A DNA stretch of 64,000 bases, taken from positions 496,001 to 560,000 of the forward strand of contig NZ_JACYHF010000002.1 of NCBI RefSeq assembly GCF_016482685.1, given 5' to 3'. Made by a program: the position numbers and the translations under genes. A model generated the notes under the pieces. It had not been told where the DNA came from and made no database searches. It was given only the letters and a program-made list of their open reading frames with translations. Shown here one piece after another: positions 1-7,834 of this stretch. The stretch is from Streptomyces sp. DSM 110735. Its GTDB lineage: Bacteria; Actinomycetota; Actinomycetes; Streptomycetales; Streptomycetaceae. The first letter of the stretch is position 1. Each line of letters starts with the position of its first letter.

Positions 1-23
1 GTGCGGCCTGCGACGATGACTGC

Positions 24-1178
24 ATGGTCCGCATCCTGCGCCCGCTGCTGCGCGGGACGACGTACACACGCCTGCTGCATCTGTGGGTGCCGATGCTGAT
101 CGTCAGCGTCTGGCTCTTCATCGACCCCCGTACGCCGTGGATGCCCGCGCTCCTGATCGCGCCGGCCGGTCTCGTGGCCGGGGTGCGGATGGGCGAGGGC
201 GTGCAGGCGCGGCTGCTGCTGACGCCCGGCGAGAAGGAGCCGGGCATCTCCGCGGTCCCGGCGGCGTCCTGGCGGGACCGCTGGCGCACCGTGCTCTGGC
301 TGGAGGTGCGGATGGTCCTCGGGGTGGCCGCGGTGTTCGCCTGCGTGTGGCTGCCGACGCTGACCTTCGACCTCACCAAGTACGCCTGGGGACAGCCGCC
401 TTCGGGTCTCCCCCTGCTGGACCGGTTACCCCCGCATCCGGCGTACGCGCTGCTCGCCCCGCTCCCGCTGCTCGTCCTGTACGGCGCGGTGGTCGGGCTC
501 GGCGCGCTCGTCACGGCGTGCGCCCGGCAGTTGCTCGGTCCGTCGGCCGCCGAACGTCTGGCGGCGCTGGAGGAGCGCACCGAGCTGCTGCTCGAACGGA
601 CGCGAATCGCCCGGGAGTTGCACGACTCGATCGGTCACGCGCTGACCGTGGCGGTGGTGCAGGCGGGTGCCGCGCGGGCGGCGGGCGACGCGGAGTTCAC
701 CGGGCGCGCGCTGACCGCCATCGAGGAGACCGGACGGACCGCCCTCGAAGACCTGGAGCGGGTGCTCGGGGTGCTGCGCGAGGCGGAGCGGCCGGTGAGC
801 GGGCGACCCACGCTGACGGACGCGGGTCGGCTGCTGGAGTCGGCGCGGGCTTCGGGCGCCGAGGTGGATTCCGAGGTGACGGGTCCGGTGGAGGCGGTGC
901 CGGGTCCGGTGTCCCGGGAGGGCTACCGCATCCTCCAGGAGGCGCTGACCAACGTCCTGCGGCACGCGGGGCCGGTGCCCGTGCGGGTCCGGGTGACCGT
1001 CGCCGAACGGCGGCTCACGCTGGAGATACGCAATCCGCTCCCGGCGGCTCAGGTCGACAGCCGTGGCGGCAGCGGGCTGCGCGGCATCCGCGAGCGGGCG
1101 GCGCTGCTCGGCGGCAGCGCCCTGACCGGTCCGGACGGGGGCGAGTGGCGGGTGCGGGCGGAACTGCCGCTCGGCTGA
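24..1178 (+). CDS. Sensor histidine kinase, NarL/DesK-like (HisKA_3)
   Basis: Membrane sensor kinase that should autophosphorylate on His and pass the phosphate to the response regulator encoded 76 bp downstream. Four hydrophobic segments are visible (about residues 21-33, 42-54, 95-112, 143-165). A HisKA_3 dimerisation helix follows with the H box ARELHDSIGH (His200). The C-terminal HATPase_c domain has an N box (EALTNVLRHAG) and a G box (GGSGLRGIRERA). The N-terminus is short with no extracytoplasmic domain, so it is probably an intramembrane-sensing kinase; the signal is unknown. The reading frame stays open to the window edge upstream of ATG 24, so a slightly earlier start cannot be excluded. 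No Shine-Dalgarno is seen. Confidence 0.9.
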   Translation: MVRILRPLLRGTTYTRLLHLWVPMLIVSVWLFIDPRTPWMPALLIAPAGLVAGVRMGEGVQARLLLTPGEKEPGISAVPAASWRDRWRTVLWLEVRMVLGVAAVFACVWLPTLTFDLTKYAWGQPPSGLPLLDRLPPHPAYALLAPLPLLVLYGAVVGLGALVTACARQLLGPSAAERLAALEERTELLLERTRIARELHDSIGHALTVAVVQAGAARAAGDAEFTGRALTAIEETGRTALEDLERVLGVLREAERPVSGRPTLTDAGRLLESARASGAEVDSEVTGPVEAVPGPVSREGYRILQEALTNVLRHAGPVPVRVRVTVAERRLTLEIRNPLPAAQVDSRGGSGLRGIRERAALLGGSALTGPDGGEWRVRAELPLG

Positions 1179-1254
1179 GGCGGACGGCGGACCGAGGACC
1201 GCGCCTCCGCTCAGCCGATGACGAAGGCGCCCCGCGCTGATCTACGCTGGCCGG

Positions 1255-1908
1255 ATGCCGGTCACCGTACTGCTCGTCGACGACGAACCCCTGGTCCGCG
1301 CCGGTCTGCGGGCCATGCTGGACGCCCAGCCCGACATCGAGGTGGTCGGCGAGGCGGCCGACGGCGCTGCCGTCATCCCGCTGGTGCGCCGACTCCGGCC
1401 GGACGTCGTGGCGATGGACGTACGGATGCCCCTCCTCGACGGCATCGAGGCCACCCGCGCGGTACTGCGTACCGTGACCGACCCGCCCAAGATCGTCGTC
1501 GTGACGACCTTCGAGGAGGACGAGTACGTGTACGAGGCGCTGCGCGCGGGCGCGGACGGCTTCCTGCTGAAGCGGGCCCGCCCGGAGGAGATCGCGCACG
1601 CGGTGCGCCTGGTCGCGGCGGGCGACTCGCTGCTGTTCCCGGCGTCCGTACGGCAGTTGGCCGCCCGTTACGGCGGGGAACGGCCCGCCTCCGACCCCCT
1701 GGCGGCTGCCCGGCTGACGGAGCGGGAGGCGGAGGTGCTGCGGCTGATGGCGCGGGGGCTGACGAACGCCGAGATCGCCGGTCGGCTGGTCGTCGGCGTA
1801 GAGACGGTGAAGTCGCATGTGAGCGCGGTCCTGGCCAAGCTCGGGGCGCGCGACCGGACGCAGGCGGTCATCGCCGCGTACGAGTCGGGGTTCGTCGCGC
1901 CGGGATGA
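1255..1908 (+). CDS. NarL/FixJ-family response regulator
   Basis: Partner of the kinase immediately upstream. The receiver domain (about residues 3-120) has the acidic pair D9/D10, phosphoacceptor D55 in AMDVRMPLLDG, and a conserved Lys in FLLKRA. A LuxR-type helix-turn-helix (about residues 150-205) starts LTEREAEVLRLMARG and contains NAEIAGRL and VETVKSHV. Phosphorylation by the kinase is expected to control DNA binding. A TACGCT -10 box at 1243-1248 ends six bases before the ATG and there is no Shine-Dalgarno, so the gene probably has its own leaderless transcript as well as read-through from the kinase. Target genes are not identifiable here. Confidence 0.92.
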   Translation: MPVTVLLVDDEPLVRAGLRAMLDAQPDIEVVGEAADGAAVIPLVRRLRPDVVAMDVRMPLLDGIEATRAVLRTVTDPPKIVVVTTFEEDEYVYEALRAGADGFLLKRARPEEIAHAVRLVAAGDSLLFPASVRQLAARYGGERPASDPLAAARLTEREAEVLRLMARGLTNAEIAGRLVVGVETVKSHVSAVLAKLGARDRTQAVIAAYESGFVAPG

Positions 1909-1987
1909 CCCCCGCCCGCCCCTCGCCGGGATCGGCGGGCCCGAGTACGATCCGCCCCACGACGCCCGCGAGCTGGGAGGACGGACC

Positions 1988-3145
1988 GTGGGGCAGCTTA
2001 CCGGTGGCGATCCCTCGCTGCTGCGGAGGATCAACTCCGCGGTGGTGCTGCGCGCGCTGCGCGACACGGAGTGCGCGACGCTCACCGAGATCACCCGGGT
2101 GACCGGGCTGTCCCGGCCCACCGTCGAGGGGGTCGTGGAGGGGCTGATCGAGGCGGGGCTCGTGGTGGAGACGGCGGCCGAGGAGGGGACGGCCCGGCGG
2201 CAGGGGCGCCCGGCGCGGCGGTTCCGGTTCCGGGCCGAGGCGGGGCATCTGCTGGGACTGGAGATAGGCGCGCACCGGGTGGTGGCGACCCTGTCCGACC
2301 TGGACGGACGGGTCCTCGGCACCCAGACCAGACCCGTCGACGAGAAGGCACCGGCCGACGAGCGCCTGGAGCGGCTGCGCGGCACGGTCGCCGAGTTGCT
2401 GCGCCGGGCCGGGGTCGCGCGTGGCTCGCTGCGCGCGGTCGGGGTGGGCACGCCGGGCATCGTGGAGGCCGACGGAACGGTTCGCCTGGGTACGGCGCTG
2501 CCCGACTGGACGGGGCTGCGGCTCGGTGACCGGCTGAGCCGTTCCTTCAAGTGCCCGGTGCTCGTGGAGAACGACGCCAACGCGGCGGTCGTCGCCGAGC
2601 GCTGGAAGGGCGCGGCGGCGAAGAGCGACGACGTGGTGTTCGTGCTGGCCGGGCTGAGTCCCGGCGCGGGCGCGCTGATCGGCGGGCGGCTGCACCGGGG
2701 GTTCGGCGGGGCGGCCGGGGAGATCGGGGCGCTGCATCTGCTGGGCCGCGAGGCGACGCCGGAGACGCTGCTGTCCACCACGGACGAGCCGCTGCCCCCG
2801 CTGGACGAGCAGGCGGTCACCGAGGTGTTCGCGCTGGCCCGCGAGGGCGACCGGGCGGCGCAGGCCGCCGTGGAGCGCTTCATCCAGCGCCTGGTGCACG
2901 ACGTGGCCGCGCTGGTCCTGGCCCTCGATCCCGAACTCGTCGTCATAGGCGGCTGGGCGGCGGGTCTGGACGGCGTCCTTGACCCCCTGCGCCGCGAGCT
3001 GTCCCGCTACTGTCTGCGCCCGCCGGGTGTCGCCCTCTCGCTTCTGGGCGAGGCGGTCGTCGCCATGGGCGCGCTGCGGCTGGCGCTGGCGCATGTGGAG
3101 CGGCAACTGTTCGCGGTGGAGGGGGCGGTGGGGGCGGGCGACTGA
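1988..3145 (+). CDS. ROK-family transcriptional regulator
   Basis: An N-terminal winged helix (about residues 8-65: INSAVVLRALRD ... TLTEITRVTGLSRPTV) is fused to a ROK sugar-kinase-like domain (about 85-380). Nucleotide/sugar-binding features are present (VGTPGIV, ENDANAAVVAE, GGAAGEIG), but the zinc-binding Cys motif usual in ROK proteins (CxCGxxGC) is absent after GEIGALHLLG. I therefore infer a regulator rather than an active kinase. ROK regulators usually sense carbohydrates. GTG start at 1988 follows the weak GGAGG at 1975-1979. The gene lies in tandem behind the two-component pair (79-bp gap) and converges on a GntR gene, separated by a strong terminator. Effector and regulon are unknown. 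Confidence 0.87.
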   Translation: MGQLTGGDPSLLRRINSAVVLRALRDTECATLTEITRVTGLSRPTVEGVVEGLIEAGLVVETAAEEGTARRQGRPARRFRFRAEAGHLLGLEIGAHRVVATLSDLDGRVLGTQTRPVDEKAPADERLERLRGTVAELLRRAGVARGSLRAVGVGTPGIVEADGTVRLGTALPDWTGLRLGDRLSRSFKCPVLVENDANAAVVAERWKGAAAKSDDVVFVLAGLSPGAGALIGGRLHRGFGGAAGEIGALHLLGREATPETLLSTTDEPLPPLDEQAVTEVFALAREGDRAAQAAVERFIQRLVHDVAALVLALDPELVVIGGWAAGLDGVLDPLRRELSRYCLRPPGVALSLLGEAVVAMGALRLALAHVERQLFAVEGAVGAGD

Positions 3146-3164
3146 GCCACCCCGGCCGCAAAGC

Positions 3165-3199
3165 ACCGCACGCCCCGCCCATCAGGCGGAGCGTGCGGT
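3165..3199. terminator. Bidirectional intrinsic-type terminator
   Basis: Inverted repeat ACCGCACGC / GCGTGCGGT (3165-3173, 3191-3199), extended inward by CCGCC / GGCGG (3175-3179, 3185-3189) around loop CATCA with one C-A mismatch. It sits between the convergent ROK (+) and GntR (-) genes. Confidence 0.75.
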
Positions 3200-3232
3200 C
3201 GGTTCACGGCACCCGTCGGGGCATCGCGTCCC

Positions 3233-3991
3233 TCAGGACGCCCGGCGCGCCGGATCCTCGTGTATCTCGACGTCCGGGGAGTCCCCGAACGTCAGCCGGC
3301 AGGTGTCCGCCCGGTACGTCGCCACGGAGAGCGCCGCGGTGCGGCCCGCCGCGTGGAAGCGGGTCGTCAGGACCAGGACCGGGGAGCCCGGCAGCCGGTC
3401 GAGTTCGCGGGCGTCGTCCGCCCCGGCGGAGCCGAGTTCGACGGCGCGGTCCTGACCGTCCAGCTCCAGCCGGTGCAGCTCGCGCAGCACCGCACGCGCG
3501 CGGGACGGGCCCGAGGGCGCGTCGATCGCGGTGAGGTCGGGCACCGAGGCGGCCGGGACGTAGAGCAGTTCGGTGGCGACGGTGCGGCCGTGCGAGGTGC
3601 GGGAGCGGCGCACGGTGTGCACCTCTTCCGCGCCGGTCTCCAGCGCGGCGGCGACGGACGCGGGCGGCACGGACCGTACACAGTCCACGGGCTGCCAGGC
3701 GTCGTCCCCGGACCCCGGCCAGGTGTGCCGCGAGGTGCCGACGGCGACGCCCATGCGGGGCGGCGCGACGGTGGTGCCGACGCCCCGGCGGCGCTGGAGG
3801 CGCCCCTCCAGCTCCAGTTGCTCGAGCGCCTGGCGCAGCGTGGCGCGAGCCACGCCGTAACGGGCAGCGAGGTCGCGTTCGTTCGGCAGGATCTCGCCGA
3901 CCGAGAACTCCGAGTCGAGTGCCTCGGTGAGCACGGTCTTGAGATGCCAGTACTTCGGTTCCGGCACCGATTCCAGTTGCGTGGTCCCCAC
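3233..3991 (-). CDS. GntR-family (HutC/DasR-like) transcriptional regulator
   Basis: Cytoplasmic DNA-binding protein. The GntR winged helix occupies about residues 12-78 (GEILPNERDLAARYGV, ATLRQALEQLELEGRL) and is followed by a UTRA-type effector domain (about 95-245). The PKYWHLK N-terminus resembles DasR, the GlcNAc-responsive regulator of Streptomyces, so an amino-sugar or other sugar-phosphate ligand is plausible but unproven. GTG start at 3991 is preceded by GGAGG with 5-nt spacing. Upstream lies a sigma70-type promoter whose -35 is inside a perfect TTGGTC-AA-GACCAA inverted repeat resembling the DasR dre site, which strongly suggests autorepression. No obvious transport or catabolic target adjoins the gene. 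Confidence 0.9.
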   Translation of the reverse strand: MGTTQLESVPEPKYWHLKTVLTEALDSEFSVGEILPNERDLAARYGVARATLRQALEQLELEGRLQRRRGVGTTVAPPRMGVAVGTSRHTWPGSGDDAWQPVDCVRSVPPASVAAALETGAEEVHTVRRSRTSHGRTVATELLYVPAASVPDLTAIDAPSGPSRARAVLRELHRLELDGQDRAVELGSAGADDARELDRLPGSPVLVLTTRFHAAGRTAALSVATYRADTCRLTFGDSPDVEIHEDPARRAS

Positions 3992-4063
3992 CCTGTCCTC
4001 CGCAAGCCGTTGTCCGGCGGTTTTGGCGCCCTTGTTTATTAAAGGTTGTTGCAGTTATCAGTG

Positions 4064-4098
4064 ACCATAAAACGGGCCTGATTCTTGGTCAAGACCAA
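4064..4098 (-). promoter_or_regulatory. Promoter with embedded GntR (dre-like) operator
   Basis: Reading the minus strand: -35 TTGACC (4092-4087), exactly 17 nt, then -10 TATGGT (4069-4064). The inverted repeat TTGGTC-AA-GACCAA at 4085-4098 covers the -35 box. It resembles the DasR/HutC-type half-site GGTC..GACC. Predicted transcription start is about 66 nt before the GntR start codon. The surrounding 4030-4100 is unusually AT-rich for this genome. Confidence 0.75.
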
Positions 4099-4144
4099 TC
4101 CTCTCTCCAGGGCCCATATCGGCGGGCGCCGGACACCCGGGCGT

Positions 4145-5035
4145 TCACACGGTGTTCGTGAGAGAACGCAGCTTGTCCGGGTTGCGGACGATGTAGACGG
4201 TGCTGACGAGGCCGTCCACGATGTCCACCTGGAACACGGAGTCGGGCGTGCCGTCGAGCAGGACGACCACCGCGACACCGCCGTTGACCTCGATGAACTC
4301 GTACGACATGCCGGGTACGACGCCCTTGCCGACGGCGCCCGCGAGGAAGCGGCCGACCTTGTCCGCGGTGTGCAGTTCGCGCAGCGGCGCCTTCGCCTTG
4401 CCGCCGCTGTCGCCGACGAGCCGGACCTCGGGCGCGAGGAGCGACATCAGCCCTTCGAGGTCGCCCTCGGTCGCGGCGGCGAGGAAACGCCGGGTGAGGT
4501 CGCGGCGCTGGGCGGGGTCGACGTCGTAGCGCGGGCGCCGCTCCTCGACGTGACGGCGGGCACGTCCGGCGAGCTGGCGTACCGCCGCCTCGCCGCGGTC
4601 GAGGAGGTCCGCGATCTCGGCGTAGGGGTAGCCGAACGCCTCGCGCAGCACGAACACGGCGCGCTCCAGCGGGGAGAGCGACTCCAGGACGACGAGGACG
4701 GCGAGGGAGACGGAGTCGGCGAGCAGGGCGCGGTCGGCGGTGTCGGGGACGGTGTCGCCGAAGTCGGTGACGTACGGCTCGGGCAGCCAGGGACCGACGT
4801 ACGCCTCGTCGCGCGCCTTGACCTGGCGGAGCCGGTCGATGGCGAGGCGGGTGGTGACGCGCACCAGATAGGCGCGCGGTTCGCGGACCTTGTCGCGGTC
4901 GGCGCCCGCCCAGCGCAGCCAGGCGTCCTGGACCACGTCCTCGGCGTCGGCGACGCGGCCGAGCATCCGGTAGGCGACTCCCATGAGGAGAGGGCGGTTC
5001 TCTTCGAAGACGTCGGTCGCGGTGTCGGTGGTCAC
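4145..5035 (-). CDS. ECF41-group RNA polymerase sigma factor (SigJ-like)
   Basis: The sigma70 region 2 (about residues 8-75: NRPLLMGVAYRMLG, DAEDVVQDAWLRW) and region 4 (about 120-180) are followed by a C-terminal SnoaL/NTF2-like domain (about 190-296). The linker WLPEP, the GGKAKA segment and the C-terminal NPDKL are signatures of group ECF41, where the extra domain controls sigma activity in place of a separate anti-sigma factor. GTG 5035 is chosen because homology begins just after it; the frame is open further upstream to 5164. Characterised ECF41 factors usually activate a neighbouring oxidoreductase/carboxymuconolactone-decarboxylase/epimerase gene. Here the divergent neighbour is instead an alpha/beta hydrolase. 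Confidence 0.9.
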   Translation of the reverse strand: MTTDTATDVFEENRPLLMGVAYRMLGRVADAEDVVQDAWLRWAGADRDKVREPRAYLVRVTTRLAIDRLRQVKARDEAYVGPWLPEPYVTDFGDTVPDTADRALLADSVSLAVLVVLESLSPLERAVFVLREAFGYPYAEIADLLDRGEAAVRQLAGRARRHVEERRPRYDVDPAQRRDLTRRFLAAATEGDLEGLMSLLAPEVRLVGDSGGKAKAPLRELHTADKVGRFLAGAVGKGVVPGMSYEFIEVNGGVAVVVLLDGTPDSVFQVDIVDGLVSTVYIVRNPDKLRSLTNTV

Positions 5036-5174
5036 CGCCTCATCCCAGCCGACCCGTCCGCCGGTGTCCAGACGGTATCGCCCGACACGCGCCAGGGTCC
5101 CTGCGGAATCAGCCGGTCCGGTACCGGGGCGGGTGAGGTCACCGCCCGGGGCCGGCGGATGCACCGCCCGGCGC

Positions 5175-5229
5175 GGGTACTACCCGCCGGTAGCCATTGC
5201 TGACAAGCTGTCCACCGCGTCCGTCAGCA
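5175..5229. promoter_or_regulatory. Divergent intergenic inverted repeats (possible operators)
   Basis: Between the ECF41 gene and the hydrolase gene are a near-perfect palindrome GGGTA-C-TACCC (5175-5185) and a wider inverted repeat TGCTGAC / GTCAGCA (5198-5204, 5223-5229). I could not find a convincing ECF41-type promoter (TGTCACA...CGTC) by eye. Confidence 0.3.
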
Positions 5230-5249
5230 GCCCACCCGAGGAGCACTTC

Positions 5250-6080
5250 ATGTCCGCCACCGCCTCCTTCCCGGTCACCGGCCCGCACGGCTCGGGGGAC
5301 GTGACCGTCTCCTACGAGCGCGTGGGGCGCGGCGAGCCGCTGGTCCTGCTGCACGGCATCGGGCACCACCGGCAGGCGTGGAGCCCGGTGATCGACATCC
5401 TGGCGACCGAGCGCGAGGTCGTCGCGGTGGACCTGCCGGGCTTCGGCGCCTCCCCCGGTCTGCCGGCCGGTCTGGACTACGACCTGCCGACGACCAACGT
5501 CGTGCTCGGCGCGTTCTTCCGCGAACTGGGCCTGGACCGCCCGCACGTGGCGGGCAACTCGCTCGGCGGGCTGCTCGCCCTGGAGCTGGGCAGCGCGCGG
5601 CTGGTCCGCTCGGTCACCGCGCTGTCCCCGGCAGGGTTCTGGACCGAGGCGGAGCGCCGCTACGCCTTCGGGGTGCTGCTCACCATGCGCGGCATCGCGC
5701 AGCGCCTCCCGCTGCCCCTGGTGGAGCGGCTGGCGGGCAACGCGGTGGGGCGTACGGCGCTGACCAGCACCATCTACGCCCGCCCGGCGCGCCGTTCGCC
5801 CGAGGCGGTGGTCGCCGAGACGCTCGCGCTGGCCGGGGCGACCGGTTTCGAGGCGACGCTGCGCACGGGCACCACCGTGCGGTTCACCGACACGGTGCCC
5901 GGTACGCCCGTGACGGTGGCGTGGGGCACCCGGGACCGGCTGCTGCTGCGCAGGCAGGGGGTGCGCGCGAAGCAGACGATTCCGCACGCCCGCCTGGTGC
6001 GGCTGCCCGGCTGCGGGCACTGCCCGATGAACGACGACCCGGCGCTCGTGGCACGCGTCCTGCTGGACGGCAGCCGCTGA
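5250..6080 (+). CDS. Alpha/beta-hydrolase family protein
   Basis: 276-residue cytoplasmic hydrolase of unknown substrate. The oxyanion strand motif is VLLHGIGHH (about residues 32-40), the nucleophile elbow GNSLGG has Ser104, and the catalytic His lies in GCGHCPMND near residue 259. The acid residue is probably the Asp in GTRDRLLL. The cap region (about 125-195) is hydrophobic and could admit an apolar ester or lactone. ATG 5250 is preceded by GAGGAG six bases upstream. The gene is divergent from the ECF41 sigma gene, suggesting co-regulation. Confidence 0.85.
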   Translation: MSATASFPVTGPHGSGDVTVSYERVGRGEPLVLLHGIGHHRQAWSPVIDILATEREVVAVDLPGFGASPGLPAGLDYDLPTTNVVLGAFFRELGLDRPHVAGNSLGGLLALELGSARLVRSVTALSPAGFWTEAERRYAFGVLLTMRGIAQRLPLPLVERLAGNAVGRTALTSTIYARPARRSPEAVVAETLALAGATGFEATLRTGTTVRFTDTVPGTPVTVAWGTRDRLLLRRQGVRAKQTIPHARLVRLPGCGHCPMNDDPALVARVLLDGSR

Positions 6081-6322
6081 CCGCCCGCGTCCCGTACCCT
6101 CGGTAGTGCCGCGCACCGGCGTCATCCCCCGGAGCGCGGCACTCCCTCGTACGGGTCAACTCTCCTGCGCGGTGAGCACGTTGCGTGGCTGATGGGGCGG
6201 CACACAAGGCGGCGCGGCGGATCACGGCCGTAGAAAATGCAAGGAAATCGACCCAATCAGCCTTTACCCATCGGTCACAGAGCGTTCGTGATCACGCAAC
6301 ACCGCTGCGTCACAGTGGCCGC

Positions 6323-7744
6323 ATGACACCAGAGAACTCTCAGACGATGCGCGCCCGGCACGGGCGCCCGGTGCACCACTGGCGGCGCGATCTCGTGGAA
6401 CTGGCCGCGCTGTTCACGGCCGTCGCGGTCGCGGACGCGGTGGCGAACCTGATCGGGCACGGCCCCGACGGTCCCGCGCTCCTGGTGGCCTCGGCGATCG
6501 CGCTGGCCGCGACCGCCGGTTTCCACACGTGGTGGTCAAGGCGCCACGCACCCCCGGTGCCCGACAGCGATACCGGCGCCCGGTCCGCCGCCGCGGCGCG
6601 GCCGACCGGGCAGTCCGACGACGAGAGCGCCCCGGCGGAAGGACCGGGCGCGCTGTGGCGGATGCGGACGACCGTACGGGACGAACCCGGCTCGCTGGCC
6701 GTGCTGTGCACCGCGCTGGCCGAGGCGCGGGTCGACATCCTGAGCCTCCAGACGCATCCGCTGGGCGACGGCACCGTGGACGAGTTCCTGCTGCGGGCGC
6801 CTCAGGCGCTGACGGCGACCGAGCTGACCCGGACGGTCGCGCGGGCGGGCGGCGCCGCCACCTGGGTGGAGCGCGCCGACGCCCACGACCTGGTGGACGC
6901 CCCCACCCGCATCCTCGCCCTGGCCACCCGCACCGCCCTGGACACCGCCGAACTGCCGCTGGCGCTGCGGCAGTTGCTGGGGCGGTGCACCGTGCGTTCG
7001 CTGCCCGGCAAGCCGTCGGACGCGGAGGTGGTGCCCGTCGAGGGCGTCCTTGAGGACACGGTGATGCGGCTCCGCGCCCCGGGCGGCGGGGTGTTGAGCG
7101 TGGAGCGACCGTATCTGCCCTTCACGCCGACCGAGTTCGCGCGGGCGCGGGCGCTGGTCGAGCTGGACGGCAGGCTGGGACCGCGCATTCCGCGCGGTCG
7201 TGACGTGCTGACGCTGCCGGAGGGCAACGACATCACCGTGCGCCGGGTGGACACCGGTGATCTGGAAGCCGCCCGCGCGATGCACGAGCGCTGCTCGCCG
7301 GACACCCTCGCGCTGCGCTACCACGGTCCGGTCTCCGACGCCGACCGCTACCTCAACCATCTGCTCAGCCCCCGTTTCGGCCGCACCCTGGCCGCGCAGA
7401 CCACCTCGGGGCGCGTCGTCGGTCTCGGGCATCTGCTGTGGGACGGCGACGAGACCGAGGTCGCCCTGCTGATCGAGGACGACTGGCAGCGGCGCGGCAT
7501 CGGCGCCGAACTGCTCGGCCGTCTGGTGGCGTTGGCGGTCGAGGCGGGCTGCGAGAGCGTGTACGCGGTGACCCGCTCCTCCAACACCGGCATGGTCGCG
7601 GCGATGCGCGGTCTCGGACTCCCGCTGGACTACCAGATCGAGGAGGGCACCCTCGTCATCACCGCCCGCCTGGACGCGGTCCCGGTGCCGGTGCCGCACG
7701 AGGACGGGCGGGTACGGCTCGGCGGCGCGGCGGAGCACGGCTGA
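6323..7744 (+). CDS. ACT domain-GNAT acetyltransferase fusion with N-terminal membrane segments
   Basis: 473-residue multidomain protein. Two hydrophobic helices (about residues 25-46 and 52-72) are followed by a charged linker, an ACT domain (about 110-175, with EPGSLAVLCTALAEARVDIL) that normally binds an amino acid, and a C-terminal GNAT acetyltransferase (about 300-460) with the acetyl-CoA loop DDWQRRGIGAELLGRL. The architecture suggests an amino-acid-gated, membrane-tethered acyltransferase acting on a small molecule or protein lysine, by analogy with actinobacterial GNATs fused to ACT or cAMP-binding domains. ATG 6323 follows an AT-rich region and a possible CACAGT -10 box six bases upstream; ATG 6350 is an alternative. 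The stop codon lies inside a 10-bp tandem repeat. Confidence 0.85.
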   Translation: MTPENSQTMRARHGRPVHHWRRDLVELAALFTAVAVADAVANLIGHGPDGPALLVASAIALAATAGFHTWWSRRHAPPVPDSDTGARSAAAARPTGQSDDESAPAEGPGALWRMRTTVRDEPGSLAVLCTALAEARVDILSLQTHPLGDGTVDEFLLRAPQALTATELTRTVARAGGAATWVERADAHDLVDAPTRILALATRTALDTAELPLALRQLLGRCTVRSLPGKPSDAEVVPVEGVLEDTVMRLRAPGGGVLSVERPYLPFTPTEFARARALVELDGRLGPRIPRGRDVLTLPEGNDITVRRVDTGDLEAARAMHERCSPDTLALRYHGPVSDADRYLNHLLSPRFGRTLAAQTTSGRVVGLGHLLWDGDETEVALLIEDDWQRRGIGAELLGRLVALAVEAGCESVYAVTRSSNTGMVAAMRGLGLPLDYQIEEGTLVITARLDAVPVPVPHEDGRVRLGGAAEHG

Positions 7745-7770
7745 GCACGGCTGAGTACGGCTGAGCACCG
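7731..7770. repeat. 10-bp tandem repeat x4 spanning a stop codon
   Basis: Four consecutive 10-bp units with consensus CTGAGCACGG (7731-7740, 7741-7750, 7751-7760, 7761-7770). The second unit contains the TGA of the GNAT gene. Because the period is not a multiple of three, TGA occurs in all three forward frames (7742, 7752, 7762). Confidence 0.85.
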
Positions 7771-7784
7771 CCGACACGAGTGCG

Positions 7785-7829
7785 GTACGGCCCGAACGGC
7801 GCCTGGAGACAGGTCCGTTCGGGCCGTAC
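7785..7829. terminator. Bidirectional terminator
   Basis: Perfect 15-bp inverted repeat GTACGGCCCGAACGG / CCGTTCGGGCCGTAC (7785-7799, 7815-7829) with a 15-nt loop, between the convergent GNAT (+) and PLP-enzyme (-) genes. Confidence 0.85.
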
Positions 7830-7834
7830 GGCGT

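Noticed and set aside
3160..3215. Additional regulatory site near the ROK/GntR junction
   Set aside because: The inverted repeat is fully explained as a bidirectional terminator.
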